DNA of 64,000 nt from Capsaspora owczarzaki ATCC 30864 (taxonomy: Eukaryota; Opisthokonta; Filasterea), in the NCBI RefSeq assembly GCF_000151315.2, contig NW_011887297.1:62001-126000 (forward strand), read 5' to 3'. The position numbers were made by a program, and so were the translations under genes. Below are positions 23,538-37,756 of the stretch, in pieces. The number at the start of each line of letters is the position of its first letter. The stretch's first letter is position 1. Below the pieces are notes generated by a model. That model saw nothing but the letters and a program-made list of their open reading frames with translations. It had not been told where the DNA came from and did not search any database.

Positions 23538-24240
23538 CGTAGTTGATTTTGGATAGTGAGTTGCATCGCCCAACTTTGTTCCGCCCCCCCCCCTACTCCT
23601 CCACACAATCAATGCCTTTTGCTTGGGGGGGGGGGAAAACAACCACGCATTAATTCGTGGCTGTTTTTGCTTTGTAATGCCCCACCTGCTTGGCCTGGTC
23701 GATCTGCTCTTGGAGTTGGCGCTCCTGCTCCCGCATGGGAAGCTTCTCCTGCTTTCGCTCCATGAGCTTGGCCCAGCCGACGCGCGCGGACGGGACGTTC
23801 ATTCGTGCAGACGCTCTGTTGTTTTGCAATTTTGCACATGGATGCAGTGCACGCACAGTATAATGCATTGGCACGAGCGAGATGCTTCAGTGTGTGAGCA
23901 CAAACGCACCATGTGTGGTGCTTTCAACGTCGCGCCAAGTCCTTCTCCCCCCAACTCACCGCTGCGTCTGGCGTGTCTTCCAGTGCCGGCCGCTCTTGGC
24001 CTTCCCTACCACGCCTGCATCGAGTGGGTTTGGAGCGGCGTTGTTGCGCGGGTCGATTGCTGGCTTGGCCTTGCGTGGCTTGGCGGGAGCGGTTTCAGCC
24101 GGAGCCACAGCAGGAGCAGCAGGAGCAGCCACCGGGACGGGCGCAGGTGCTGCTACTGGTGCAGGTGCTACTGGTGCGGGTTTTACTGCTGCTGCTGCTG
24201 GTGCTGCCGGTGCTGCTGCTACTTTGCGAGGCCTGCCCAT
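23236..24240 (-). CDS. CCDC86: CCDC86 / Cgr1-family nucleolar ribosome biogenesis protein
   Basis: Small basic coiled-coil protein of the nucleolus (yeast Cgr1, animal CCDC86/cyclon), involved in rRNA processing of the large subunit. Four exons (24240-23960, 23815-23686, 23502-23428, 23301-23236) give 183 residues. The Ala/Pro-rich N-terminus starts MGRPRKVAAAP. The diagnostic block GKAKSGRHWKTRQTQR ends exon 1; exons 2-3 form a charged helix (WAKLMERKQEKLPMREQERQ, then KQKRRAENERKSEVVQK); exon 4 is the conserved end ITNTSKIKRMSKAQLRTLSRR. The order and spacing match CCDC86 closely. The last exon codes for only 21 residues, which made it easy to miss. Intron 2 contains a short TC/GA repeat. 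It is divergent from the L-domain gene with about 520 bp between starts. Confidence 0.93.
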
Positions 24241-24761
24241 GTTTTTCCAATCTCGAATGCAGACAACGAGGACTGAATCGCTCAGTCTCACTTTGTTCGC
24301 CTTCAGTGCTTTTCAGTGCTTTTCCTTCAGTCTTTGATTGCATTCAACATCTTTGTTCCAGAAAATAGTATCACAGTATGGCTGAGCGCTCGCCACACCA
24401 CCGACGCCGCCGACGCGGTAACGAAGGTGAGAGCGCGAGAGAGAGAGAGAGAGAGAGCGAGCTCTCGTTTTCGGTTTCGCTCCCTTACGCTGTTCTCCTT
24501 TGCAATGGCAATCCGGCATTCGTTGCCCTTGTCCATGCTTGTGTGCTTGATCGCATGAGCGCCATCACCAACCCCTGCCTCCTCTATCAAATGACTCAGT
24601 TCCAAATGTCATGGTTTTTTGTTTTGGTCACTTTGCTGTTGTCAGGTCCATTCAAGCCAGCTGCCGCGACTCCCGACGCGACTGCCCATCATCATCACCA
24701 TCAGTATCACCAGTATCATCATGGCCGTCGCTGTGGCTGGGCTGCCCGCGCCAGGCCGTCG
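24241..24761. other. Divergent intergenic region, CCDC86 / L-domain gene
   Basis: 520 bp between start codons of two divergently transcribed genes. A GA repeat lies near 24438-24460. An open frame runs in from upstream to the signal peptide of the plus-strand gene, but its sequence is arginine/glutamate and histidine low complexity, so I place the start downstream at the compact signal peptide. Confidence 0.4.
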
Positions 24762-27380
24762 ATGATGCAGCGAGTCGACTCTATTTCCGCTGCCATGGTG
24801 CTGCTGTTGCTGCTCTTTGCTGCAGCCGCATTGCCGCGTCCTGCGCTCGCTGGTCCGTATTGAAAAAAACTGTGACCTGCATTGCAAATGCACTTCAACT
24901 CATTGCTATGAGCTCGTGAATGAACCGAATGGAAGAGTTCTGAAAGAAACGGTCACCGAGCGAAAAACCAAAAAAAAAAAAAAAAAAAAAAAAACCCACA
25001 ATACTAAACAACTAACGGCATATCGACGAGTTTGAACTTTGCATTGACTTTTGGGGCTTTGAAGTGGGAAAGCAACGAGAGACACGGCGTCGATGATCCA
25101 CCAACAACTGTCAACTGCCAACTGCCCGATGACTGCATTTTTTTCGGCAGCACGTCTGAGCATTTCGTGGTTTGCTTGTCTCCGAGCACCACTTTCTCCA
25201 TTTCGCCCCCCCCCGCTTCGACCATTCCTCGATCTGAAAATGCCGCGACTGATTGTTGGTTTGTTTGGTCGGTTCTACAGTTACCTGCGGATCAACCACG
25301 CTCGCATCGAGCCTCGATGTTGCGAGATTTGTGACGGCCTGCACCGCCATCTCGGGCTCTCTCACCATTTCTGGCAGCGACATCATCTCACTGCAGACGC
25401 CTGGGTTGCAAAGCCTCGTCAACGTCACTGGCGGCGTGACCATCACCTCAAACACCGCGCTTGGCTCCCTCGCTGGTCTCGAGGCGCTCACCAACATCGG
25501 AGGATCCCTCTCCATCACTTCCAATCCGGCTCTGGGCAATCTCGCCGGTCTTGCGGGAGTGCGGCAGATTGGTGGGTCTTTTGAGGTCTCGCTCAACTCG
25601 GCCCTCACCAGCTTTTCGGGACTGTCGCAATTGCGCACGGTCGCCGGGTCTTTGACGGTGTCGAGCAATCCAAAGCTGCGCCAACTCAACTCCACCCGCT
25701 CTCTCACCCTCGTGAATGGGGACTTGACGTTGCTGTCCAATCCACTGCTTGCATCCATCGAGTTTCCCAGCCTTGTCAGCATTGGCGCGAATGCAAGCGT
25801 CATTGCTTGCAATCCGACGAGCTTGCAGGGATTGTGTGCCCTCAAGTCTGTCGGCTCCAACCTTGCAGTGCGCTACAACCCCGTTCTCGCTGACATTGAC
25901 GGCCTGTCCAAACTGCGCACGGTCGGCGGTGGCATGACAATCGAGCAGAATGCGGTTTTGGCAAACGTCGACGGCTTGCTCGGCCTCTCCTCCCGCGGAG
26001 TTGGTGGACTTGTCATCATCCAAGATAACGCAGCGCTCTGCTTCACTGGGGTGGTGAACTGGACCAGCGTCGCAACAACGCTTCCCGTCATTTGGCGGAA
26101 TCGGACGCCGTGTCCAGCAAGTCGTGCCGCGCCATTGTCTGTTCCTGGACCAACCTACTCTGACGTGCGTGCCACGTCTGTGCTCGTCTCATGGGAGCCA
26201 GCAAGCAACGTGAATGGGATTGTCACCGCCTACCGTCTGTTCGTTGGATCGGTTGCAAGCATGGACTTTTTTGCTTTCAACTCGTCCGTGCTTCCCGGCA
26301 CCCAGTCCTTTTGCGCAAACTCGCGCGTTTCGTACAATCTCACAAACTTGTCGCCCTACAAGACGTACTCAATGTACACCATTGCCTCCAATCTTGCCGG
26401 GAGCACCTCGAGCGCGATCACCACGATTCGCACCGCAGAAGCTGGTAAGTGCACATGTTGTACATTTCAGAACTATTGCATCGGTCTGCCTACTTTTTTG
26501 TGTGAGTGTTTTTGCGTCTTGCTGACTTTTCCAAAACTGATTGTTGACAGCTCCACAAAATGTCAGCGCTCCGGTTCTGATTCCAATCTCGTCGCGGCAG
26601 ATTGACATTCAGTTTAAAGATCCAGCCGTGCCGAATGGCGTTGTCAGCGGCTTTGTTATTCGGCGTAACGGAGCCGAGATATTCAATTCTGCTCCGCCAG
26701 TCCCGACAGGCAGTCCACCGCGTTACACCTTTAGCGACCGAATGCTTGAGCCCTATACAAGCTACACCTACGTCGTCTACGCAAAGACCAGCGCGGGGTC
26801 AACCGCAAGTCCCAATGCTACCGTTCGCACTCTGGAAGACGGTAGGTGGTTTTGCGCTTTTTGATCCCCCCTTTCTCCAGTTTCCTTCGATGAATGCAGC
26901 ACCCTGTTTTTGCTCTTAGGCTCACTTTTCGGTTTGTTGACTATTTTTCTTTTTGTTTTCGCTTTGGGATTTGTTTCGCTCTCGCATGGCGGATAATACG
27001 GCTTGTTCGAAGTTCCTGCAAGCATCAACCCGCCCGTTCTCCAGCCTTACAACAGGACAAGTTTGAATATTACGTGGAGCGCACCCGATCTGCCAAACGG
27101 ACTGCTGGTGCGCTACACTCTGGATTTGTACGTGGGATCGTCAGGCGCGAGCGCGACGATTTACAGCGGCACTCGTCGCTGGTTTATCGCCAACGGGCTT
27201 TCCACCGAGATCACGTATCTCGCGCGTGTCACCTTCTGGAACAGCGCCGGCTCAGTGACGAGTGCTCCAGGGGCTGGCTCACCTGCTGCTCGATCCAATG
27301 ACAGCGTGCTATTGCGACCAACAACGTTGTGGCTGCTCGCCCCGCTTTTGTGTTTCAGTGTCTTACTTGCTGGCTGTTGA
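24762..27380 (+). CDS. Secreted surface protein with receptor L-domain-like repeats and FN3 domains, probably GPI-anchored
   Basis: Four exons (24762-24852, 25281-26444, 26551-26841, 27013-27380), all phase 1, give 637 residues. Exon 1 is a signal peptide (MMQRVDSISAAMVLLLLLFA). Residues ~31-300 are irregular leucine-rich repeats of the receptor L-domain kind, with the repeating pattern GSLxIxxNPxL-xxLxGL (for example GGVTITSNTALGSLAGLEAL). Three fibronectin type III-like domains follow, beginning near PGPTYSDVRATSVLVSWEPA, APQNVSAPVLIPISSRQIDI and PASINPPVLQPYNRTSLNIT. The domain-by-exon structure is regular. The C-terminus is hydrophobic (TTLWLLAPLLCFSVLLAGC) with almost nothing after it, which suits GPI-anchor replacement better than a signalling membrane protein. 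No kinase domain is present. The use of ATG 24762 is set by the signal peptide. Confidence 0.88.
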
Positions 27381-27486
27381 TACTCTCTCAAGTCCGTCCA
27401 TTCGGGCTGGAGCTATTATTGTTAGATCACGTTCAAAGGGTGGTGTGATGTTCCCTGTTATGTATTGTCACACACAAGTTTCAAAA

Positions 27487-27492
27487 TAAATG
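27487..27492 (+). terminator. Candidate poly(A) signal AATAAA
   Basis: AATAAA 107 bp after the L-domain gene's stop codon, in the 143-bp gap before the convergent glycosyltransferase stop. Position fits cleavage of the plus-strand transcript. Confidence 0.45.
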
Positions 27493-27523
27493 TTCAATCG
27501 ATGTAGTGTAGTGGGCTGCCTTT

Positions 27524-29286
27524 TTACGGTACTAGTGCGTCTGCAGGTTGTTGTTGATGTTGTTGTTGCTCCTGCTGCTTGGCTTTGCGGTCATCCACCA
27601 GCCGTTGAATGTGCAGAAGGCGCGCAAGTACCACCTGCGCCACTCGCTCGGGGCGGTAATGGGCAATCATATCACGTCGTGCTTGACTGCCTTTGCGCAG
27701 CGCATCGCCGTTGCGCTCCACAAACACATGCCGCATGAGCGAGCGCAAGTGCGACAGTGATGGCTGCGCCCATTTGAGACCTCGATACGCGCCGCTTTCA
27801 ATGACAGTCAGTCCGTCGATTGCGAGCGGGTAGCCATTGTTGCTGTTGAGATACTCTGTTGGCCCAGACCAGTTGGTGGCAATCAGCGGCAGGCCCATAG
27901 CCATGGCCTCAACGTGAGGCCGACCCCAGCCTTCGCCCCTGCTCGGAATGACGACACAGTTGACAGCCTTGTACAAGCTGGGCAGCTGCTCCTCGGGCAC
28001 GTGCTGGTCTAGAATGTATATGGGTGGCAGTTGATCGAGAGGGGCTTGAGCGAGCTCGGCATCGCCTGTTTGTGTGATGAGTTGGCGAATTTGCAGCTCA
28101 AAGTTGCCATCCCCATGGAAGGGGTTGGTGAGCAGATACAACGCCACCTTGTCTCGATGCGCACTGCTGGCAAACTCGAGCAGGTACGCTTTGATGAGCA
28201 CATCCCAGGCTTTTCGCGGCTCCCACTTGAACACGCTTAAAAATGCAAAATGGTCTGCAGCAGTAGCAGTCGCGGTATCAATAGGCTGACCAACTGCCAG
28301 CTGGCCCGCCGGAAGTGCCATTGGCAGGTGCTTGGAAGGGTCGAAAAACTCCACGTCCACGGCTTCGGGAATCTTGACAATCTTGTCGGGATGCACTCCG
28401 CTTGCAGCAAAGGCCTCGACGTGGAAGCCGGTCGGCACCCAGACCTCGTCCATGGCATTGCATCGCCGAACCCATTCGGGAACAATGCGGTCTGCCTCAA
28501 ACATGGTGCGGCCAATCGTGTAGGCAGAGCGCATGCGACCTTCGGCGTGCACACGCGCTACATCGTTCGGATAGCTCGGCTTGGGTCCCACCACTTCTTC
28601 GCGCCGACTCACCTCCTCCAGCTCGAGCACGGGGCAGGGCGAGGTGCGATACAGCGAGGGATTCCAGGCGCCGGGCTCCGAGTGGCACACAACGATCGAT
28701 TCGCCCGGCTGGGACGCGGTCGCCGCGAGCGTGTGCAGCAGCGCCGACACGTTCTTGGGCAGTCCAGCCACAAAGCTCCACGAGAACGCATCGCCGTGCT
28801 GGGTGATGCGCATTCGCACGAACGGCGAGAGCGACTTGGCGAACGAGATGAGCTCGCTGCTATACCCGCCACCCGAGAATGCGGGACCCATCCACCAAAG
28901 CGTCAAGCGGACATCTTTGCTAAGCTGCTCATTGGCAGCGTGGAGCGCCTCCGAGGAGCTCGGCCACAGCAGCGTGAACAGTGCTGCACGAGACGCCGCT
29001 GCTTGCTGCTCGGCTTGGTGCAGCCAGAAGCGCACCGAGACGGCGGTTTCAGGCGGCAGAATGCTGATCTGTGACAGAAACAACAATGTTCAAGACAACG
29101 CATGAGTGCAGCCTGGACTTGAGTGGTTCAAAGAGCGCGCCGCCGAGGATGATGGAGATTTACCGCTTGACGAGCAATCGCTCGGCCGCCCTGAAGAATG
29201 CTGCTCGAGCCGTCCTCGACAATGCAGTAGTATGCCAGAATGGCAACGAGAACGAGCGCGAGCTCGACCTTGCGCAGCCGTGCCAT
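27524..29286 (-). CDS. Family GT4 glycosyltransferase, type II membrane protein
   Basis: Two exons (29286-29164, 29068-27524) give 555 residues. A short cytoplasmic stub (MARLRKVE) is followed by one membrane segment (LALVLVAILAYYCIV), the usual Golgi/ER type II layout. The catalytic part has the GT-B fold signs of family GT4: WWMGPAFSGGGYSSELISFA near the N-terminus, VWVPTGFHVEAFAASGV, KIPEAVDVEFFDP, FLSVFKWEPRKAWDVLIKA, and the sugar-nucleotide motif SRGEGWGRPHVEAMAMGLPL with its conserved E-x7-E arrangement. I cannot name the donor or acceptor. The C-terminal ~20 residues are Gln-rich. The phase-0 junction joins RQA to ISILPPE. It is convergent with the L-domain gene. Confidence 0.9.
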
Positions 29287-30189
29287 TTTCGGCGGGCGAT
29301 TGAGAGACGTTGCGAGGTTTTGGAGGACTGACCAATGATGCTCGCTGCGTTCAATGTATCGCATGTGGCTATGAAAATGTCGAACGATACATGCATTTTG
29401 TGGTTGTATGGAGATTCGCAAAGGCTGGAGGAGGTGGGGGAAAACAACAGGTCGAATTTAATCATTGAAAGTCAAAATCGCAGTCTGAACGTTGGATTGC
29501 CGCTGCGCTCAGCTGCTGCATCCGCGACCACCGCCATACCCACGGGTCAACACAAACAACTCCGATTTATTTTGAGAAGGCGAGGGGGAGGACGCGGCGA
29601 ACGCAGATTGCAGCAATCCAAAAACCAGCAGGAGCAAACCACAATCGCGTTTGCGCCAAGCTTTGAATCCAACTCGGTGCAATCGCCTCTGTGCTCCAAC
29701 TCGGCGACTTGCTCGACTGCTGCTTACTATCCGCGCTGCGCTGGCTGAATGCACGCTTGTGTACGCGTGCGCTCGATCGGGGGCGCGTGTGTGAGAGCGC
29801 GCAGACACACGCTTCAAAGATTGCTCGACATCTTTGTGCAAGGGTGGTGCCATCGTGCGTGAGGGAATTCCCGATGCGTGGCTTTTTGCTGATTGCAAAC
29901 TAAACATCCAAGCCCGCGACATGTGAAGCTTGCTTCCTGTCGCAATTTTTGTAGCTGGCCCAGGTCGGCTCTTTTCTCTCTCTCTCGCTCTATGATGACT
30001 TAAACGAAACAACGACGAAACAAACTGTGCGTGCATTCTTAGCTCCCGCGCGCACAGTCGCATGGCTCACGCACACCCCCCCCACACACAACATGGCTCA
30101 CGCACACGAATGAATGTAAAACCATTGTATTTTTAAGAATATGAACTTGTGAGCGCTCCTTTTCTCTCTCTCCATCAACACCACTCGAG
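29287..30189. other. Intergenic region, glycosyltransferase / NOP2
   Basis: About 900 bp lying upstream of the glycosyltransferase start and downstream of the NOP2 stop. Short open frames are present on both strands but none has protein-like composition or a recognisable motif. I see no RNA gene. Confidence 0.45.
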
Positions 30190-33489
<3,300 letters not shown>

Positions 33490-33613
33490 CTCTGCTTGTC
33501 TCAGATCACCAACTCAAAAATGAATGAAGCCGACCTATTTATCTTGCTGCAATTGGATCTTCAGTCAACCTTTTTATTTTTTTTATTTTTGTTGTTGTAT
33601 TGATTCGTGCAAC
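33490..33613. promoter_or_regulatory. Bidirectional promoter, NOP2 / mARC
   Basis: Only 124 bp separate the start codons of NOP2 (minus) and the MOSC gene (plus). Both promoters must share this interval unless 5' UTRs overlap. It contains a T-rich run near 33570-33598 and no obvious TATA box. Confidence 0.5.
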
Positions 33614-35135
33614 ATGAGCCGAACAGTGTTGGACGTGGCAGTGCGCGCGGCTGGCTGGGCGGCGTTTGGCTACTTGGTCTACGTCGGAGCCCGCGAGTTC
33701 CAATCTCGCCGCCGTGCGTCCAGCAGTCACCCCGGCTCATCGACTACGTCTTTGGCATCATCAACATCATCATCATCATCAGCAGCGACTGGTCCGAAGG
33801 TGAGTGAGCTGGGGGCTGGTGTGGTTTTGTGGCTGCTGTCTCATCTCACTCTCTCACTCTCCTCTGTCTCTCTGTCGCTGCAGGTCGTTCGAGTGACGCA
33901 GCTGTGGTGCTTCCCGATCAAGGCGTGCGCAGGCACCAGCATGGAGGAAGTCGAGGTGGACCGCCTGGGCGTCGTGGACGACCGCCGCAGAGTCATTGTC
34001 GACCCGCAGACACACAAGTTCATCACCCAGCGACAGTTCCCGCGCATGGCGCTCATCCGCCCGTCGTTCGACAAGGCAGACGGACATCTCGTCATCGACG
34101 CGCCAGGCATGCCCACCCTGCACGTCGTCGAGCCCAACGACGCCAGCACCCCGCGCGTCACCGTCACGGTAAAGCAAGCCTGAAAAAAGAAGAAGAAAAA
34201 AACAAACCTCCGTGCGTGAAATGGCACCATTGAGTATTGTTGAACGCGATCGTTTACATGGCACCATCCGCACAGTGTCAAGAGAGTTGGTCTTGAATGC
34301 AATCGCAGAGCTCCTTTCCCGTTTTTGCTTTGCTCAACGCTCACTTTGACACTTTTGATACTATGACACTCTGATGGCAGATCTGGGGCGACTCGATTGT
34401 GGCTCTGCCGTACAATGACAGCGCCGTGACTGCTTGGCTGACTGAGTTTATTGGTGCACCAGCGATGCTGGTCAAGACGCTGCCCCCACAAGTTCACAGC
34501 CGCCCCGTGGAGACCGAATACGATTTGATGATTGACGGCCAGCCTGCCCACGCTGCGTTTTCCGATGGCTACCCGTTCCTGGTATGTGCTGCTCAAACGT
34601 TGCATGGATGGATGATGATGATGAATCGATCGGGGCGATGCAGATAGACTGTGATCCAACCACCAACTTACCCGCTGACTTGTTGTTTGCCTTGCACATT
34701 GCGTGACTTACCCGCGTATTTGTTGATCGCACACGCGTCTTGTAATTCCAGCTCGCATCGGAGGAATCGCTCGTCGATCTGAACAACCGATTGGCCAATC
34801 CCGTCCCAATCCTCAACTTCCGCCCAAACATTGTTGTCGCTGGCGCCGGCAACCCGTGGGCGGAAGACACCTGGCAGACGGTGCGCATCGGCACCACCAA
34901 GTTTGGCGTGGTCAAATCATGCGCTCGCTGCTCGGTGCCGACAGTTGATGTTCAAACGGGCATTCGGGACAAAACGTCCGAGCCAACCAAGACCTTGCGC
35001 ACATTCCGCACGGTGGGCGACGGTGTCATGTTCGGCCAAAACCTCATTCACTACGAGAAGGCAGGCCGTCTTCGCGTTGGAGATCTCGTCGAAGTGATGG
35101 CGACCGACGACCACCATCAGCATATTCAGAAATGA
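33614..35135 (+). CDS. MOSC-domain molybdoenzyme, mitochondrial amidoxime-reducing component (mARC) type
   Basis: Four exons (33614-33799, 33884-34168, 34381-34581, 34752-35135), all phase 0, give 351 residues. The N-terminus MSRTVLDVAVRAAGWAAFGY is a hydrophobic anchor followed by a basic stretch, fitting outer-mitochondrial-membrane signal-anchoring as in mARC. A serine-rich linker leads to the MOSC N-terminal beta-barrel (VTQLWCFPIKACAGTSMEEV, where animal mARC has a similar YPIKSC element). The MOSC domain contains FSDGYPFLLASEESL, RFRPN-like NFRPNIVV, and the Mo-binding cysteine in SCARCSVPTVDVQTG, then MFGQNLI and RVGDLVEV. The enzyme reduces N-hydroxylated compounds with cytochrome b5; that role is by family only. 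A poly(A) signal candidate lies 105 bp after the stop. Confidence 0.93.
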
Positions 35136-35240
35136 GCGGAATGAGCGTGAGCTGTTTTGTTTTGTTTGTTGCATGCACCAATCCTTCCAATCCATATGCG
35201 CTGCAACTGTCAATCGATCCTACCGCCGCAGTGGTGCACA

Positions 35241-35246
35241 AATAAA
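35241..35246 (+). terminator. Candidate poly(A) signal AATAAA
   Basis: AATAAA located 105 bp downstream of the MOSC gene stop codon, with no gene between. Confidence 0.4.
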
Positions 35247-36048
35247 CCAATGCAAAGAACGAGCAAACGAGCGAATTCAGCGCATGCAGCAAGCTCATCT
35301 TTGTACAGCACAAACCGACGACGTTCGTTGGGGCAAAACCATCTCCCCGATCGAATGAATGCAGGAATGAATGCCGATCGGAAGAGGAATTCTCGTGTCA
35401 CGCGGTTTGAACTTCATCGTGCGGGACTGGGATCGATCGCTCGGGTCGTACTGCTCGATGACTGGCATGCGTTGTGCGTACTTGCGGTTTGAACTTGTTT
35501 TTTTTTTTTTCGTTCCATTGTTTTTTTTTTTGTTTCGTTGTCGAAGGCTCAACGTCTTCATCACCCCCCCTCCAAAGCCAATATTGAAAAAAGCACAAAA
35601 CTCGCCTCATGGCTCACCCATGCACCCGAACTGGACGTTGAACCACCAGCTCAGGCAGCCAATTCGAAGTGACAAGTCCGCAAGCCGTGTAAGGAAACAT
35701 TTTCCAGTGCTCCTACCGCGGCACCGCCCACCGCCCGTTCCTCGTCACTGCTCTCTCTCCCTCCTCCTCACTGCATTGGTCAGCACACGGATACCTACAA
35801 AAAGTATACACCACATGCACTGTAGAAGCAGCCGGCAAAAGATCGGCAGCAGAGCGCCCCAGCTGGACAAATGCGTGAATGCGTGGGTTGAAAAAATCCG
35901 TCAGACCCAAGTGCGTCAAGCTGTGTCGGGACACTGGGTGGGTGGGCGTACCAAATACATTGGTGGTGGACAGATTTCCTAACCTGCTTGTCTAAGCAAG
36001 ATATTCCCACTTTTCCCAGCATGATTTCCTCCTCCCTCCCGCCGTCCC

Positions 36049-36056
36049 TTTAAAAG
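36049..36056 (+). promoter_or_regulatory. TATA-like element
   Basis: TTTAAAAG 80 bp before the start codon of an intronless, highly codon-biased gene, flanked on both sides by pyrimidine-rich DNA. It is the best core-promoter candidate in the window, but the match is to a general TATA consensus only. Confidence 0.4.
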
Positions 36057-36135
36057 CGCGCACACTTTTCCTCCTTTTCCATCAGTCTTCTTTTTTGTTC
36101 TTCTCTCTTCCCTCCTCAGCTCCTCAGCAGTTCAG

Positions 36136-37593
36136 ATGAACAAGTTTGTGCTACTTGCGCTTGTCGGCGCCTGTGTGTCAATGGCAGCAATGCCTGCCCA
36201 TGCCGCTCTCGGCTATGTGACCGGCATCGAGCCGGCCATGGTTTCCGGCGGCACCCCTCAGCCTCTCTACGAACTCCTCCCCGGCCAAACGCTCCCCCTC
36301 GCCATCCAAGTTTTCAAGAACGGTGTTACGGATTCTGCTGGCGCTGGCGGCAACATTGGCTGCTTCCTCCGCACCTGGACAGTTGACGATTTCGGCGGCG
36401 CCCAATCTGCTCAGACCGACACTGCCATGACTTATGCTGGCGACGCTGGCGCTGGCAGCCCCCCGCCGAATGATCGCTACGTGCTCAACTTCCGCGGTGT
36501 TGATGGCCAAAAGTACGAGTACACCATGTTCTGCCGTGACAACACCGACAACACTGTTGCCATTCCCAACCCCGAGGACTTGACCACTGGCAAGGTTGTT
36601 GCCTACGCTGTTCGCACGGGCATGGTCAACTGGATTAACGAGAACTTCCTGTCCTTCACTGGTCTTGGCTTCCAGCCCGCCAGCAACCTTTCGACCGGCC
36701 AGCTCAGCTCTGACACCTGGCGTGTTGGCGGCGGTGTTAGCATGGACTACGGCACCACCCGCACTGGCGGTTTCTTTGCCCGTGGCGAAACCCTTGTTCC
36801 CACCCAATCTGGCGTCTACGGCATCCCCGCTTCGAGCAGCAACCGCGCATTCATCCTCCAGCCCTCGTTCGACCCCAGCTCCCGCCTCTTCGACCCCGGC
36901 TTTATCGAAATGCGCCTCGAGAACACTCTCCAGAACCGCATCAACACCAGCTTGCCCATCTTTGTCTCCTACGGCCTCTACTCGTACGGCAACACTGCTC
37001 GCATGACTGCCAAGCTCTCGTACCGCGTCTCGAACTCCAAGTCCTCGTCCGAGTCTGACATTTTCACCGATGTCGGCACCCCCTACACCTTCACCCTCGC
37101 CTCGTCGCAGGTCGGCACCGCGTCGTTCAACGTCTCCATCAACGCTGCCATCGAGTCGCACGACTACATCTTCATCCGCTTCAGCTTTGCCTCGTCCACC
37201 CCCATCTCTGGACCCCCGGATGCGATTGGCATTACCTCTGCCCAGGTTGACGTCAACTTTGGCGGCCTGACTCCCCCTGCCGTCGTCACCACCTCCCAGA
37301 TCGCCCCCGCCTCCAGCGCTGCCGGTTCAGTCGCTTCGTCCAATGCCCCCGCTGCCTCTTCCGGCGCCCCCGTTGCCGGCTCCTCGAGCGTCTCTCGCCT
37401 GTCCTCCTCCTCCTCCTCCAAGGCCTCCGTCTCGGGCTCGGCTGCCGCCCCTTCGATCTCTGTCTCGCGCCCCGCCACTACCGGTGTTGTTCCCAGCGGC
37501 ACTGTGGGCGCTGGCAGCGCTGCCTCGATGGTGTCCGTTTCCATCCTCACCTTCCTCTTCGCCGCTGTGGCCCACTTTGCCAAGATGCTCTAA
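36136..37593 (+). CDS. Secreted, probably GPI-anchored protein of unknown family, very strong codon bias
   Basis: A single exon of 485 residues. The signal peptide is MNKFVLLALVGACVSMAAMP with cleavage likely near HAALG. Residues ~30-380 are polar and beta-rich (for example YVLNFRGVDGQKYEYTMFC, DTWRVGGGVSMDYG, DYIFIRFSFASSTP) with only two cysteines after the signal peptide and several N-glycosylation sequons (NLST, NTSL, NVSI). A ~90-residue Ser/Ala/Pro-rich stalk follows, and the end is a hydrophobic segment (MVSVSILTFLFAAVAHFAKML) without a cytoplasmic tail. I do not recognise the fold. Codons end overwhelmingly in C (ACC, AAC, TTC, GGC, CTC), far more than in neighbouring genes, and there are no introns; both suggest a very abundant protein, such as a coat or matrix component. 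A 327-residue antisense open frame is a by-product of the codon bias. Confidence 0.9.
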   Translation: MNKFVLLALVGACVSMAAMPAHAALGYVTGIEPAMVSGGTPQPLYELLPGQTLPLAIQVFKNGVTDSAGAGGNIGCFLRTWTVDDFGGAQSAQTDTAMTYAGDAGAGSPPPNDRYVLNFRGVDGQKYEYTMFCRDNTDNTVAIPNPEDLTTGKVVAYAVRTGMVNWINENFLSFTGLGFQPASNLSTGQLSSDTWRVGGGVSMDYGTTRTGGFFARGETLVPTQSGVYGIPASSSNRAFILQPSFDPSSRLFDPGFIEMRLENTLQNRINTSLPIFVSYGLYSYGNTARMTAKLSYRVSNSKSSSESDIFTDVGTPYTFTLASSQVGTASFNVSINAAIESHDYIFIRFSFASSTPISGPPDAIGITSAQVDVNFGGLTPPAVVTTSQIAPASSAAGSVASSNAPAASSGAPVAGSSSVSRLSSSSSSKASVSGSAAAPSISVSRPATTGVVPSGTVGAGSAASMVSVSILTFLFAAVAHFAKML

Positions 37594-37756
37594 AACACTG
37601 GCAGAAGCAGCAGCAGCATGTCCTGGATTTTTTTGGTATTTTTATCACTCTAACTCGATTCGATTTTGATGTAGCTATTTAGTTTGTTGGAGTCCTGTAC
37701 AAATACAATCTGATGAAAAAAAAATACGCCCCAAAACAAAAACAACGAAAGTACAT

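Larger units (their letters stand above)
35136..36135. other. Intergenic region upstream of the codon-biased secreted protein
   Basis: 1,000 bp between two plus-strand genes. The first part is 3' UTR of the MOSC gene. The rest should contain the promoter of the next gene. Two T-rich runs lie near 35495-35533. No open frame here looks coding. Confidence 0.45.

Noticed and set aside
24378-24761. N-terminal extension of the L-domain protein from ATG 24378
   Set aside because: The extension is Arg/Glu and His low complexity and would bury the signal peptide. The compact signal peptide at 24762 is the better start.
28250-29074. 274-residue plus-strand open frame
   Set aside because: Antisense to the conserved GT4 catalytic region; composition (Arg/His/Gly) fits a shadow frame.
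36178-37161. 327-residue minus-strand open frame
   Set aside because: Antisense shadow of the codon-biased secreted protein. Extreme use of C in third positions removes stop codons from the opposite strand; no signal peptide, motif or promoter supports it.
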